The notes: generated by a model from the letters alone, not told the origin. Numbered from the stretch's first letter, positions 50,492 through 60,372 are shown. The stretch is 64,000 nt of DNA from JBLUOA01 sp048060095 (GCF_048060095.1 NZ_JBLUOA010000005.1:88561-152560); one strand, 5' to 3'. Program-made: numbers and translations.

Positions 50492-50508
50492 CAGAAGAAC
50501 GTAGGTTT

Positions 50509-50973
50509 ATGGAACTTTCCAGCATTCTGCAGCCGGAGGCCGTCAAGGTCCTGAGCAAATCAACGAGCAAGAAGCGCCTTTTCCAGGAACTTGGGGAAAT
50601 CGCCGCCGCTCGGCACGGGCTTGATGCGACTGATGCGATCACCGCGTTGCAGGAACGTGAAAACCTGGGACCGACCGGGGTGGGCCATGGCGTGGCCCTT
50701 CCCCACGCACGGATCGCCGGGCTGGAAGAGGTCGGCGGCGTATTCCTGCGGTTGGACATGCCGATTGATTTCAACTCCGTCGATCGTCAGCCAGTCGATC
50801 TGGTCTTCGCGCTGTTCGCGCCGCTTGATTCCGGTGTCGACCACCTGAAGGCGCTGGCGCTGGTATCCCGCACCATGCGCGATCCCGATGTCTGCGCGAA
50901 ACTCAGGGCGAATTCCGATTCGATGGCGCTGCACGCGATCCTGACCGAAGCGCGGTCAAGTCAGGCTGCCTAG
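50509..50973 (+). CDS. ptsN: PTS IIA-like nitrogen regulatory protein PtsN
   Basis: A 154-residue EIIA-Ntr domain with the phosphorylated His66 in GHGVALPHARI and the following HLKALALVSRTMRD. It takes part in the nitrogen PTS that adjusts potassium and nitrogen metabolism. Its stop overlaps the stop of the convergent sulfotransferase gene (CTAG). Confidence 0.96.
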   Translation: MELSSILQPEAVKVLSKSTSKKRLFQELGEIAAARHGLDATDAITALQERENLGPTGVGHGVALPHARIAGLEEVGGVFLRLDMPIDFNSVDRQPVDLVFALFAPLDSGVDHLKALALVSRTMRDPDVCAKLRANSDSMALHAILTEARSSQAA

Positions 50974-52397
50974 CTCCGCGCGTCGCCCCACGCGCGGTAT
51001 CCGAACATTAAGTAGTCCCGGCGATAGGCGTCGTGCACGGCGGATTCTACCGTTTCGTCGTAGATATCGGCGAGGGTGAAGGGCGCGTCACCCGCTGGCA
51101 CGGCCACCGCTGGCGCCACAATATCCGTAGCTCGCGCAAGCTGCGCCAAGCCATCCTCCATATCCTCCGCCCGCAGAACCATGTCGGGGGCCGCGAACTT
51201 GCAAATGCCTTGCAGCAATTGCGACTGGTTCGCCCAGACCGGATCAATCCGCAGACCCGTCTGCCCCGCCAGATTGGATTTCAGGAACCCAAGAAACGCC
51301 AGAAACGCCGCGCGATGCTGTGCGGCGTCGTAGGATTCATCAGACCCGTCTTCGGGCAAGGGCAGTTTGAACAGCTTGCGCAAAGTCCCTCTGACCTCAG
51401 TAAACGGGCCGTCGCCAACCGGAAGGATGTCGCGGCAAAAGACGGCGTGTGCGCGTGTCGCGGGATGGGTCACGATTGAAAAGCTGCGATGTCCCGGATG
51501 TTTCCGCATCCATTGGCGGAGTGTTTTTTGCGTGAAACCGCTCTGCACTGGCGCACCGTCAAGCGCCACAAACCACTCCTCGATATGCGAATCTGGCGCC
51601 CCTTGGATCGGCAGATAGATCACCGGACTTTCCGCGGCGGCGATATAGGTCGGCACCATCGGGCCGCGATCAGGCTCTAATACAGGCGTTTCGCCGCTAT
51701 CAAACCGCGCGAGGTCGGCAAGCGCCTCCTCCATCTCTGCGTGGTTCTCAACCTTGTCGCTCAGGGAGGCAGGGTTTTGTTTCTTGATCGACTTCGCGGG
51801 CGACTTGATTTCGTGATCGACCCCCAGAAACCGGGCGAGCCCATTCAACACGCCGACATCCTGCAAATCGTCATAGTCGATGTGAAACGCCGTTTGGCCC
51901 GAAATCTGCAATTGCCGCAGAACATCCCGGCGAAAGGTGCTTTGCGCCTGCAGTTGCGCCGCGAACTCCGCGCGGTCAAAGCGGATGCGGGCCGATTTCT
52001 GGTGCTTCACATTGGTCAGTTTCCACTGCCCCGTTTCCCGCGCGATCTTCCATGAAACATAGCGATCAACCGGGTTGCGGGTCAGAATCACCTTGGCGCA
52101 TTTCTTGTCCGGCAAGCACGCCACGAGCGCCCGCGGGTCGTGGTCATGGAAAAACCGAAAGCCGCCCAACCCGTCGGTCTTATCCCTTATGGCGCGGAGG
52201 AGCACGCTCGGATCATCCTCGCGTTCTTCCAGTGTAATGCCGTGGATATGATTGATCTTCGGAAAGCCGACGAAGCCCGGATTGAACGCTTCTCCGTAAC
52301 TGGTCAGGCCGGGAAAACTGTTCAGGCTTTCTTCCAGAAAATTCGATCCGGTGCGCATTTCCGCAAGGATCATGAAGCAATCAAATCGGTTCTTCAT
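50970..52397 (-). CDS. Two-domain sulfotransferase
   Basis: A 475-residue protein. The N-terminal 230 residues are a Stf0/NodH-like PAPS sulfotransferase: FMILAEMRTGSNFLEESLNS is the 5'-phosphosulfate loop, and VILTRNPVDRYVSWKIARE the 3'-phosphate site. The C-terminal half (about 250-475) has a second sulfotransferase-like element, SIVTHPATRAHAVFCRDIL, and ends YRRDYLMFGYRAWG, like family-2 sulfotransferases, but no phosphate-loop is obvious. It lies at the end of a glycan operon, so the acceptor is likely surface polysaccharide. Confidence 0.85.
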   Translation of the reverse strand: MKNRFDCFMILAEMRTGSNFLEESLNSFPGLTSYGEAFNPGFVGFPKINHIHGITLEEREDDPSVLLRAIRDKTDGLGGFRFFHDHDPRALVACLPDKKCAKVILTRNPVDRYVSWKIARETGQWKLTNVKHQKSARIRFDRAEFAAQLQAQSTFRRDVLRQLQISGQTAFHIDYDDLQDVGVLNGLARFLGVDHEIKSPAKSIKKQNPASLSDKVENHAEMEEALADLARFDSGETPVLEPDRGPMVPTYIAAAESPVIYLPIQGAPDSHIEEWFVALDGAPVQSGFTQKTLRQWMRKHPGHRSFSIVTHPATRAHAVFCRDILPVGDGPFTEVRGTLRKLFKLPLPEDGSDESYDAAQHRAAFLAFLGFLKSNLAGQTGLRIDPVWANQSQLLQGICKFAAPDMVLRAEDMEDGLAQLARATDIVAPAVAVPAGDAPFTLADIYDETVESAVHDAYRRDYLMFGYRAWGDARS

Positions 52398-52403
52398 GCG
52401 ACC

Positions 52404-54101
52404 CTACTTCACCAGATATGGCTTGCGCCGACCGCGCGGTTTTCGGCGCGGATCATCGTCAGACGGGAAATCACCCATCAGATAAGGGTGCATCCCCTGA
52501 TTCTTGAGGTTCTGCAAGAACTGCCCGAATCCGGCTAGATCGGCCATCTTTGGCGCTTCGGTCAGACGGCTGCGCCCCCTTGGGCCGATCTCATCAATGA
52601 TGATCTGAAGCGGCTCCATCGGGGACTCGATAAACTCAGCCATTGTCCAAATCCGCGCGCGCGCGCGACATTCGGGCAGGCGCAAAGCGTCCAGATGTTC
52701 GCTTTCGATCTTCTGAAGCGCCGCTGCCTGTCTGCGAATGTCCGAAAAATTCTCATTCGAATGAAACAGTGGAATCGCCCACGCGCCGGAAATCACGAAG
52801 ACTTGGGCATTTGGATCACGGGTCAGCAGATCACCGATGGCTTGGGTATCCGAGGGGCCGTATTGAAAACACTGCCGCTCCCCCCGCGCGTTCCAGATGA
52901 GATTGGTGAGGAAAGCGCGCGGATTGTAATCGCGCAAGGCGGGCGCACTGGACAGCGCACCCAGATACGTGTCGGGCCGCCCCACAAACTCCGCCCGCTC
53001 AGGCGCGAATAGATGACCGTGCACCTTGCTGCCCGTCGCATTCGCCAGCCACGATTCGAAGTCATCGAACAGATCGGCGAACCCTTCGAACACCGCATAG
53101 GGGGCCGAGGTCAGATCGTTTTCCCAGTGTCGGTTGGGGAATCGGCTGTGCATGTAAAGACCGGGCCGCCCCCGCGTGCGCCGCTCTACCGCCTTGGCGA
53201 ATACACGGTCAATCTTGCCGGGGTTCGGTTCTGCCTTGTTCTGCGCGACCTTCTTGTCGTTCAGGAATGTGCGGTAAAGCTTGTCCGCATTCGGCCAGAT
53301 TTTCCGTGCGACGAAGCAATCGGAACGCCGCAAAAGGTGCAGGTGGTCATCATAAAAAATATGCGGCTTTCCCTGAAAGTCAAACTTCGACAGGGTTAGA
53401 GAACGACTCTCGATATTGGTAGAATACAGCCGGGATAGGGTCTGAAAATAGCTTTCATCCGGTATCCAGACCCGCTTGAAATAACGGTCGTATTTCGGCC
53501 TCTCCGGGTCTTCCAAAATCGCCGTTAGGGTCTGTCGGGTCAGGCACCACCATTGCGATCCCATATGGGGCGTGATGCCGTCTGGTATCCGCCGCCGAAA
53601 TCCGACCCGGCGTTGCAGGCGCACGTAGCGGTCGAACAGATACCGGTTGGTGCGCCACGAAAACGGGAACCGCAGGGTAAAGCGTTCTTCGTCAAGGCCA
53701 CCGATGGTCCACGGCACATCTTCGGTCGTGGCGGATTCGATGAAATCGGTGCGCGGACGCGCGGCAAGGTAATCGACAAGCTCTGAAACCGGACGCAGCG
53801 GCAGGCACGATCCCGACGCCAGATAGACGTGACGCACATCAGCAAAGTGCGACAGCATCAGCTCAACGGCGATCTGCGTCGCCTCAACCATGGACCACTT
53901 GCCCCAATGACACGCACAGCGCGCGGAAAACCGAACGTTGGACAGATCCGCAAGGTTCGCCTGAAACGCGAGGAATTCCGCATCGTCGACCCGCTTATCG
54001 ACATGGATCACCACGGGGCATTCATGCGTCGCCCAATGGCGCGCGACCTCAGCCGCGCGGTCAAGCGCGGTGTGGGCCAGCATGACAATCCCGACGGTCA
54101 T
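52404..54101 (-). CDS. Glycosyltransferase of the core-2/branching (GT14) type
   Basis: A 565-residue protein. The N-terminal half is a GT14-like domain: GIVMLAHTALDRAAEVARHW, VIHVDKRVDD, ACHWGKWSMVEATQIAVELML, YLASGSCLPLRP and TPHMGSQWWCLTR with WIPDESYFQTLS. These enzymes add GlcNAc or xylose in branches. The C-terminal 250 residues are unlike the family core. It overlaps the upstream gene by four bases and precedes the sulfotransferase by six. Confidence 0.88.
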   Translation of the reverse strand: MTVGIVMLAHTALDRAAEVARHWATHECPVVIHVDKRVDDAEFLAFQANLADLSNVRFSARCACHWGKWSMVEATQIAVELMLSHFADVRHVYLASGSCLPLRPVSELVDYLAARPRTDFIESATTEDVPWTIGGLDEERFTLRFPFSWRTNRYLFDRYVRLQRRVGFRRRIPDGITPHMGSQWWCLTRQTLTAILEDPERPKYDRYFKRVWIPDESYFQTLSRLYSTNIESRSLTLSKFDFQGKPHIFYDDHLHLLRRSDCFVARKIWPNADKLYRTFLNDKKVAQNKAEPNPGKIDRVFAKAVERRTRGRPGLYMHSRFPNRHWENDLTSAPYAVFEGFADLFDDFESWLANATGSKVHGHLFAPERAEFVGRPDTYLGALSSAPALRDYNPRAFLTNLIWNARGERQCFQYGPSDTQAIGDLLTRDPNAQVFVISGAWAIPLFHSNENFSDIRRQAAALQKIESEHLDALRLPECRARARIWTMAEFIESPMEPLQIIIDEIGPRGRSRLTEAPKMADLAGFGQFLQNLKNQGMHPYLMGDFPSDDDPRRKPRGRRKPYLVK

Positions 54102-55108
54102 GCCCAGTTCCCCTTTGACATGAGGCCCAGAATCTCAAGCTGTCGCCAGTTGATGTATTGCTCTGACCACTTGCACCACAGGTCCGGGCTTTTATCAGAT
54201 TGGGCGTAATAGGCCTTATATTCGTGGCTCGCAGCGTAGTGTTGCTTGCGCTCCAACTCCTCCGCCGATTTTTCGTTGAAGGAGTCGAGGAATTTGGCGT
54301 GCATCAAACACCCTGACGCTTTTTCCCCCCCCCATTCGTCGTAAACGAGGTTCAGACCCCGCGGTAAAAGCGAATGGGTCGAACTGACATAGGTATAGTT
54401 GCGATCCCATTTGACCAGCGGCACCTTGTTCAGCGCTGGCGCTTTTTCGGGCTTGTCCGCAAAGAACATCCGCGCCCTTGGGCCGCCCTGAATCCAAAGA
54501 TTGCCAAGCTGCTGGTTTTTGCTGATGACGTAGTTGCCGCTGTCAAACCACGATGCGATTTCGAACGGATTCTGGCCTTCGTGATAAGGCACTTCGTCAA
54601 TCGGTCCGCGCGGATACATATCCAGAAGCATCGCGCCGAAGGACCGTATACCCGACGCATCCAACCAGTCCGTCAGCGCGGCAAGCGATCGCGTATCGCA
54701 GAACGGATAGACCAGGAACTCATCCACATCGACGGTCAGGGTCCAATGGCCATGGCCATGCTTCATCTGCAGCCAGTTGATCCAGTCCGCGCCGAACCGC
54801 GCGCTTTTGTAGCTATGCGCCGTGTGCCAAAGCGACACGTCCGGCTGGTCGGCAAGATAGTCCCGCCCGCCATCGGTGCTGTCGTTGTCGACGAAAAAGA
54901 AATGCTCCACCCCGAGCTTGCGATAGTATTTCAGGAAGTAGGGAAGGCGTATTTTCTCGTTACGTAGGGTCGAAAACGCGATGATCGCGTCGGGTTTGAG
55001 GGTCGCGGTGCGATCCACGACGGCGGACAGTTCCCGACGCTTGCGAAAGGCACGCGCACGCCAGCGTTTCCGCTGAAGCCTGAGGCGATATGATTTCGCG
55101 ATTCCCAC
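54098..55108 (-). CDS. DUF23/GT2-like glycosyltransferase
   Basis: A 336-residue protein with AFSTLRNEKIRLPYFLKYYRKLGVEHFFFVDNDSTDG, a nucleotide-sugar pocket, followed by WTLTVDVDEFLVYP with a DxD-type acidic triplet and later LPRGLNLVYDEW. This is the 'Glyco_tranf_2_4' type of transferase common in capsule loci. The substrate is unknown. Confidence 0.86.
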   Translation of the reverse strand: MGIAKSYRLRLQRKRWRARAFRKRRELSAVVDRTATLKPDAIIAFSTLRNEKIRLPYFLKYYRKLGVEHFFFVDNDSTDGGRDYLADQPDVSLWHTAHSYKSARFGADWINWLQMKHGHGHWTLTVDVDEFLVYPFCDTRSLAALTDWLDASGIRSFGAMLLDMYPRGPIDEVPYHEGQNPFEIASWFDSGNYVISKNQQLGNLWIQGGPRARMFFADKPEKAPALNKVPLVKWDRNYTYVSSTHSLLPRGLNLVYDEWGGEKASGCLMHAKFLDSFNEKSAEELERKQHYAASHEYKAYYAQSDKSPDLWCKWSEQYINWRQLEILGLMSKGNWA

Positions 55109-55151
55109 TGCGCTTCGACACGTCCCGCCTGATGCGAAGGATGCCGGATTG

Positions 55152-56417
55152 TCACGTCACCTTGAGGACAAGGTCGAAGTGATCGGACCAGGTGGGGATG
55201 TTGGCGCTGCCCGTTTCCCTTTGTCCTGTCCCTGCCCGGTTCTGCTCCGCGAGTTTGCTTATCGTTGTGGACCAAGAGTATCGGTCGTTCGGCAGTGCGT
55301 AAACTGGGATATCGCGCAATATTTCCCCGTAGATCGGTAAATCATTCACAACGACGGGCACGCTCCGGACTGCGGCCTCTAACGGCGGAAATCCGTAGCC
55401 TTCGGCGAGGCTGGGGAACAACAGCGCGGCGGCGCCCTCCAGAAGTGCCGCAAGCGCCGGATCGCTGAGGCCGGAGAGTTCTTTGATCCTGCTATCCGCG
55501 CCTTTCAACGCGTCGAGGCGGCGGAAAACGTCTTCGTTTTCCCAGCCGCGACTTCCGACAATGTAAAGCGTTGGGGTTTCGTGGGCGGTGTCACCTGCCA
55601 GATCCTCCCATACATCAAGCAGCAGCGCATGGTTCTTGCGCGGCTCAATGGTGCCAGTCGTCACGAAATACGCGTGGGTGAGGTCCAGCCCGGCAGGCAA
55701 TTCGGTCGCGTCAGCTTCGGGAAGATCTACGCCGAGATGGGCAACGACACCTTCCGGCATACGGCCCCACGCGTCAAAGTATCTCTCCGCATCGGCGCGG
55801 CTTTGGGCGGAGTTATAGATCACCCTGTCAGCGAATTTCCCAACCGCGCGAAGGCGCTTTTCAAAGGTATCGACAACCTCCGGACGCTGTAGATCGGGAT
55901 GGTCCAGTGGGATCGTGTCGTGGATCATAATTGACAAATTTAGACCCTGTTTTGCCTGAATTTGCTCCAGAACCTCCTCAGACAAGTTGCTGTGGCCGAC
56001 GTTGAAGCAGGTGGTGCCATCGGGCAGGTGCCGATTCAGCATCCTGCCAAGCCCGTCATGTTTGCACGTCGCAATGGACAACCGCCGAAGGTCTGCTTCG
56101 GCGCGGCGGCGCTGATCATTCAGGCGACGTTTCAGCAGCGCGACGGCGTCAGATCGACCCCAATCGACGTTGCCGACCAGCCGTTGATGCAAAGCCCGCA
56201 CCCCCGCGCGGTCGAGGAGGATGAATTGATGGCTGACGCGGATTAGGCCAAAAACAGACTCTGTTTCTGCCAAAAACTGCTTCAGGTAAGCGGCTTCGAC
56301 ACGGTCCACCCCGGTCCATGGGCCGCGCCCGACCCGGCTGATCAGGCGGGTCAGATCAAGAAGGCGCGCCTTTGGCTCAGGTGCCGTAGTGGCCGTTCTG
56401 GTGCCAGCGCCAGGCAT
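55152..56417 (-). CDS. GT4-family glycosyltransferase
   Basis: A 421-residue protein. LLDLTRLISRVGRGPWTGVDRVE at the N-terminus, then FVTTGTIEPRKNHALLLDVWEDL and FPSLAEGYGFPPLEAAVRSVPVVVNDLP with the retaining GT4 EX7E pattern (EGYGFPPLE). The start ATG (56415-56417) lies inside the end of galE, giving a 41-bp overlap. Acts on nucleotide sugars at the cytoplasmic face. Confidence 0.9.
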   Translation of the reverse strand: MPGAGTRTATTAPEPKARLLDLTRLISRVGRGPWTGVDRVEAAYLKQFLAETESVFGLIRVSHQFILLDRAGVRALHQRLVGNVDWGRSDAVALLKRRLNDQRRRAEADLRRLSIATCKHDGLGRMLNRHLPDGTTCFNVGHSNLSEEVLEQIQAKQGLNLSIMIHDTIPLDHPDLQRPEVVDTFEKRLRAVGKFADRVIYNSAQSRADAERYFDAWGRMPEGVVAHLGVDLPEADATELPAGLDLTHAYFVTTGTIEPRKNHALLLDVWEDLAGDTAHETPTLYIVGSRGWENEDVFRRLDALKGADSRIKELSGLSDPALAALLEGAAALLFPSLAEGYGFPPLEAAVRSVPVVVNDLPIYGEILRDIPVYALPNDRYSWSTTISKLAEQNRAGTGQRETGSANIPTWSDHFDLVLKVT

Positions 56418-57360
56418 CTGCGACCATCTCCTTCAGCGTTGATCGGATCGGCGTCCAGCCAAGCTCTTTCTCCGCCCGGACACTGCCGGACACAAGTTTG
56501 GCACAGTCGCCGGGCCGCCGGGCGCCATCATTCGACGGCATCGGCAGGCCAGTCACCTCACTACAGCAATCCAGCACCTCGCGCACCGAAAATCCGGTGC
56601 CTGTGCCAAGGTTGAAGACGCGGCTGCCCTTGCCCTCTTCAAGCCATTTCAGACCCAGCACATGCGCTTCGACCAGGTCGAGGACATGGACATAGTCGCG
56701 AATACAGGTGCCATCAGGCGTCGGATAGTCGGTGCCATAAACCGTCAGCGCCGCGCGTTTCCCGCTGACAGCATCAAGCGCGAGCGGGATCAAATGGGTT
56801 TCCGGCAGATGAAACTCGCCAACCTCACCCTGCGGATCACCACCAGCGACGTTGAAATAGCGAAAGATCACGTGGTTCAACCCGTGGCTTTCGCCGAAAT
56901 TCGCAAGCACATCCTCAATCGCGCGTTTCGACGCACCGTAAGCGTTGATCGGAACCTGCGGGCAGCTTTCGTCAAGCACGACATTATCGTGGTCGCCATA
57001 GGTCGCGCAGGTCGACGAAAAGATGAAGTTCTGACACCCCGCATCCGTCGCCGCTTCGATCAGATTAAGCGAGCCGAGGAGGTTATTTCGCCAGTATAGA
57101 CCCGGATTCTCCATACTCTCGCCGACTTGGCTGAGTGCTGCGAAGTGCATGACGGCGGCGGGTCTATATGTGGCAAACACCTCATCCAGCCGGGCGCGAT
57201 CCATCAGATCGCCACGCTCAAGCGGCCCGAATTTGACCGCGTCGGCCCATCCGGTAATCAGATTGTCGAACGTAACCGGGGTATAGCCAGCCGATTTCAG
57301 CACCTTGCAGGCGTGCGACCCGATATATCCCGCACCACCGGTGACCAGAACATGCGCCAA
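56377..57360 (-). CDS. galE: UDP-glucose 4-epimerase
   Basis: Interconverts UDP-glucose and UDP-galactose. A 327-residue short-chain dehydrogenase with VTGGAGYIGSH (NAD loop), active-site YGASK, and the family end QNGHYGT. The start is TTG (57358-57360), supported by AGGCGGG seven bases upstream. Follows galU by 15 bp, so the pair makes UDP-Glc and UDP-Gal for the nearby transferases. Confidence 0.96.
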   Translation of the reverse strand: MAHVLVTGGAGYIGSHACKVLKSAGYTPVTFDNLITGWADAVKFGPLERGDLMDRARLDEVFATYRPAAVMHFAALSQVGESMENPGLYWRNNLLGSLNLIEAATDAGCQNFIFSSTCATYGDHDNVVLDESCPQVPINAYGASKRAIEDVLANFGESHGLNHVIFRYFNVAGGDPQGEVGEFHLPETHLIPLALDAVSGKRAALTVYGTDYPTPDGTCIRDYVHVLDLVEAHVLGLKWLEEGKGSRVFNLGTGTGFSVREVLDCCSEVTGLPMPSNDGARRPGDCAKLVSGSVRAEKELGWTPIRSTLKEMVADAWRWHQNGHYGT

Positions 57361-57375
57361 TCGGAATCCCGCCTG

Positions 57376-58269
57376 TTATTGCGCCGCGCTTTGCAGCGTC
57401 ATCATTTCCCGAAGGTATTGCCCGAATTCGTCTCGCAGATCGGGACGCGACAGGCCGAAGGCGACAGTCGCCTGCAAAAACCCTGCTTTAGAGCCGCAAT
57501 CGAACCGCTGCCCCCGGAAGCGATAGCCGTAAACGTCGCGGTCTTGATGCAGTTCCTGATGGATCGCGTCGGTCAGTTGAACCTCACCCCCGGACCCGCT
57601 CTTGATATCGTTGAGGTTCTGCAAAACCTTCGGCGTCAGGATATAGCGGCCGATCACCGCGAGGTTTGACGGGGCGTCAGCCGCATCCGGTTTTTCAACC
57701 ATGCCTTTGACGGACACCATCGTGCCCATGTCGTCCTTGATGTCGAGAACACCGTAAGCCGATGCCTTTTCTGGCGGCACTTCCATCGCGGCAACCATAC
57801 AGCCGCCGGTGTCCTGATAAGCCTCAACCATCTGTTGCAGGCACGGCTTTTCGGCGGCGATCACGTCATCCGGCAGAATGACCGCAAAGGGTTCATCCGC
57901 AATCAGACGGCGGGCGCACCAGACGGCGTGGCCAAGGCCCAGCGCCTTGTGCTGGCGGATATAGGCAATCGCGCCGCTTTCCATATTGGTGTTTTCCAGC
58001 GCGTCCAATAGGTCGGTTTTGCCCTTTCTGCGCAGCGATGTCTCAAGCTCTGGCGCGTGGTCGAAGTAATCCTCAAGCGCGCTTTTGCCGCGCGAGGTGA
58101 CAAAGATGAATTCTTTGATCCCGGCGGCGCGGGCCTCGTCGATTGCGTATTGGATCAATGGTCGATCGACCAGGGTCATGATTTCCTTCGGAACGGACTT
58201 TGTCGCCGGAAGAAATCGGGTGCCAAGCCCCGCCACAGGAAAGATCGCTTTGGTTACTTCACGCTTCAT
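57376..58269 (-). CDS. galU: UTP-glucose-1-phosphate uridylyltransferase
   Basis: Makes UDP-glucose from glucose-1-phosphate and UTP. A 297-residue protein from ATG 58267-58269 (MKREVTKAIFPVAGLGTRFLPATKSVPKEIM, the pyrophosphorylase loop), with LPDDVIAAEKP and EKPDAADAPSNLAVIGRYILTP. Normal length. Confidence 0.97.
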   Translation of the reverse strand: MKREVTKAIFPVAGLGTRFLPATKSVPKEIMTLVDRPLIQYAIDEARAAGIKEFIFVTSRGKSALEDYFDHAPELETSLRRKGKTDLLDALENTNMESGAIAYIRQHKALGLGHAVWCARRLIADEPFAVILPDDVIAAEKPCLQQMVEAYQDTGGCMVAAMEVPPEKASAYGVLDIKDDMGTMVSVKGMVEKPDAADAPSNLAVIGRYILTPKVLQNLNDIKSGSGGEVQLTDAIHQELHQDRDVYGYRFRGQRFDCGSKAGFLQATVAFGLSRPDLRDEFGQYLREMMTLQSAAQ

Positions 58270-58351
58270 TTTACTGCCTCGCACATTCACAACCGCTATC
58301 ATCGACCAACGCGGCAGAATTATGACAGCGTAGTCAACAAGTCGTCGTGTT

Positions 58352-59575
58352 TCAAACCCGGTCTAGTTCGCGTGTCTGGGCAAGGTCCGCAACCTCCCTT
58401 TTCACGCGCGCGTCATAGTTGAACCGACGGAACAACGGGTCTGAGCGGTAGGATTTCCCGAAAACGCCGCCGGACTGCACCCAGAAGCCATCCGGGTGAA
58501 ACCAGCGTTTGTGATACAAGGTCGTGCGAGAAAAGAGAAAAACAGTGACGACGCGGCCCTGTTTCGCGAGAGCGCGGGCTTCGGTGAATAGGGATTCCCT
58601 TGCGCTGAAGTGGCCACGCAGGACGGTATGCGGCCCGTTCAGGATCGGGGAAAACCGCCGGAACGATGCAACCACAGGCGGAATCTCGCGGACGATGGGC
58701 TGCCGGGTCTGCCCATCTGCGAATCCTTGATCGAGTCCGGCAAGCAATCGCGCCATGTCGCGGGGTTCGATGTCCCCCCGGTTCAGGCGGAGGGTCAGGA
58801 AACCGTCGCGCAGGGCCGATCTGATTCTCTCAAACTCCGCCGTTGGGCGGTCGCGCTTCTTGAACCACCAACCGAAACTCGCGCCGTTTTCCCGGAGCGA
58901 CAGCGGCACCTGTCGGTTGGTGCGATAGGCGCTTGCCGCAGGCACATGCTGCACCTGTGCGTCGGGGATAATCGCGGTGCAATACCCCTTGGCGGTGAGG
59001 CTGACATTGACGTCCGCATCGTCGAGGCCCATGCGAAAATTCGGGTCAAAACCGCCGATTTCGACCAGCGCATCCCGGCGAAAGGTGCAGTTCGCACCGA
59101 TGGTCAGAACCGGGTGCTCCTCCTCCGGCCCATAGATCGAGAGGCCATCAGCGATGAACCGGCGAAGCTCCCCCCAGGGCAGGATATGATCGCCACGCCA
59201 GCGGTAGCTAAGACCGTTGCGGCTGCGTACGAAGCCAGCGGCGGCGGCGATGTCATGGGTTTGGAACAGGGCCGTGAGGCGGGATAGCCACGTCGGTTCG
59301 GCAATCGCATCATCGTCGATGAAGGCAACAACCTCTCCGGCCGCCAGCCCAATGCCGACATTCCTCGCGGCGCTGATATTTGCCTCATCAAATAGCTGCG
59401 TCTTGACCTGATCCTGCAGCCCGACGGCCTCGACAGCCGCCAAACTGGTTGGGTCCGCAACGACGATTACCTCAAAGTTCTGGTGCGTCTGAAATTGTAA
59501 CGACCGTAGACATTTGCGCAGTTCATCTGGCCGATGCCGGCTGACGATGACAACACTGACCGGCTGAACGCTCAT
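58352..59575 (-). CDS. GT2-family glycosyltransferase
   Basis: A 407-residue protein with an N-terminal GT2 fold: VSVVIVSRHRPDELRKCLRSLQFQTHQNFEVIVVAD and AFIDDDAIAEPTWL giving the DxD-like DDD, then PLDDADVNVSL-type GLDDADVN. The last 150 residues are outside the GT core. Its start overlaps the cysQ stop by one base (TGATG), so both are translated together. Confidence 0.9.
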   Translation of the reverse strand: MSVQPVSVVIVSRHRPDELRKCLRSLQFQTHQNFEVIVVADPTSLAAVEAVGLQDQVKTQLFDEANISAARNVGIGLAAGEVVAFIDDDAIAEPTWLSRLTALFQTHDIAAAAGFVRSRNGLSYRWRGDHILPWGELRRFIADGLSIYGPEEEHPVLTIGANCTFRRDALVEIGGFDPNFRMGLDDADVNVSLTAKGYCTAIIPDAQVQHVPAASAYRTNRQVPLSLRENGASFGWWFKKRDRPTAEFERIRSALRDGFLTLRLNRGDIEPRDMARLLAGLDQGFADGQTRQPIVREIPPVVASFRRFSPILNGPHTVLRGHFSARESLFTEARALAKQGRVVTVFLFSRTTLYHKRWFHPDGFWVQSGGVFGKSYRSDPLFRRFNYDARVKREVADLAQTRELDRV

Positions 59576-60372
59576 CAGGCGGGTTTCAGCGCGACACCCG
59601 GCGCGTAGGCGATAAAGAACGGGTTCGCGTAACCCTCTTTCCCGTAGGCGAGCGGGGTATGGTCATCAAAACGCACCACATCACCCCCGGCCCCCAGAAG
59701 AACGGCGTGACCTGCGGCGGTGTCCCATTCCATCGTCCGACCAACGCGGGGGTAAAGATCCGCCTCTCCGGTCGCGACGAGGCAGAACTTCAGCGACGAT
59801 CCCGCGCTCTTGCTGTCCTTGACCTCATACTTTGAGATGTAGTCTTCGGTCGCCTGATCCCGGTGAGATTTTGAGGCGACGATCATCAGCGCGCTATTGT
59901 CGGGGTCAGAAACCGCCAAATCAGTCACTGTTCCGGCGGAATCCTTGCTGAAGGGCGCTGTTTCTTCAACCGCTTTGCCCGCTGCGTTCGTATAGAACAG
60001 CCGCCCCTTGGCGGGCGCATAGACCACACCACGCACCGGCACGCCGCTTTCGACATAGGCGATGTTCACGGTAAAATCGCCGCGACGCTTGATGAATTCT
60101 TTTGTGCCATCCAAAGGGTCAACGATCAGAAAGCTATCAGCGCGCTCACTGTGCGACGCCGCCTGTTCTTCGGTCACGAGAGTCACATCCGGAAACGCCT
60201 CGCGCAGACCGGCAGAGATGATGGCATCCGCAGCCTCATCCGCAACGGTCACGGGGCTTTCATCCAACTTCAGCTTCACGTCGAAATCGTCAGAGTTGTA
60301 AATCTCCATGATCTTGTCACCTGCTTTGAGGGCAAGACGGCGGATCACGGGGATAAGGCGGTCATAGTTCAA
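59575..60372 (-). CDS. cysQ: 3'(2'),5'-bisphosphate nucleotidase CysQ
   Basis: Removes the 3'-phosphate of PAP, the by-product of sulfotransferases. A 265-residue inositol-phosphatase-fold protein: VTEEQAASH, DPLDGTKEFI and the late MEWDTAAGHAVLLGAGG give the lithium-sensitive magnesium site. Start is TTG (60370-60372) with CAGGAGAG seven bases upstream. It heads the minus-strand glycan operon that also has a sulfotransferase. Confidence 0.94.
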   Translation of the reverse strand: MNYDRLIPVIRRLALKAGDKIMEIYNSDDFDVKLKLDESPVTVADEAADAIISAGLREAFPDVTLVTEEQAASHSERADSFLIVDPLDGTKEFIKRRGDFTVNIAYVESGVPVRGVVYAPAKGRLFYTNAAGKAVEETAPFSKDSAGTVTDLAVSDPDNSALMIVASKSHRDQATEDYISKYEVKDSKSAGSSLKFCLVATGEADLYPRVGRTMEWDTAAGHAVLLGAGGDVVRFDDHTPLAYGKEGYANPFFIAYAPGVALKPA

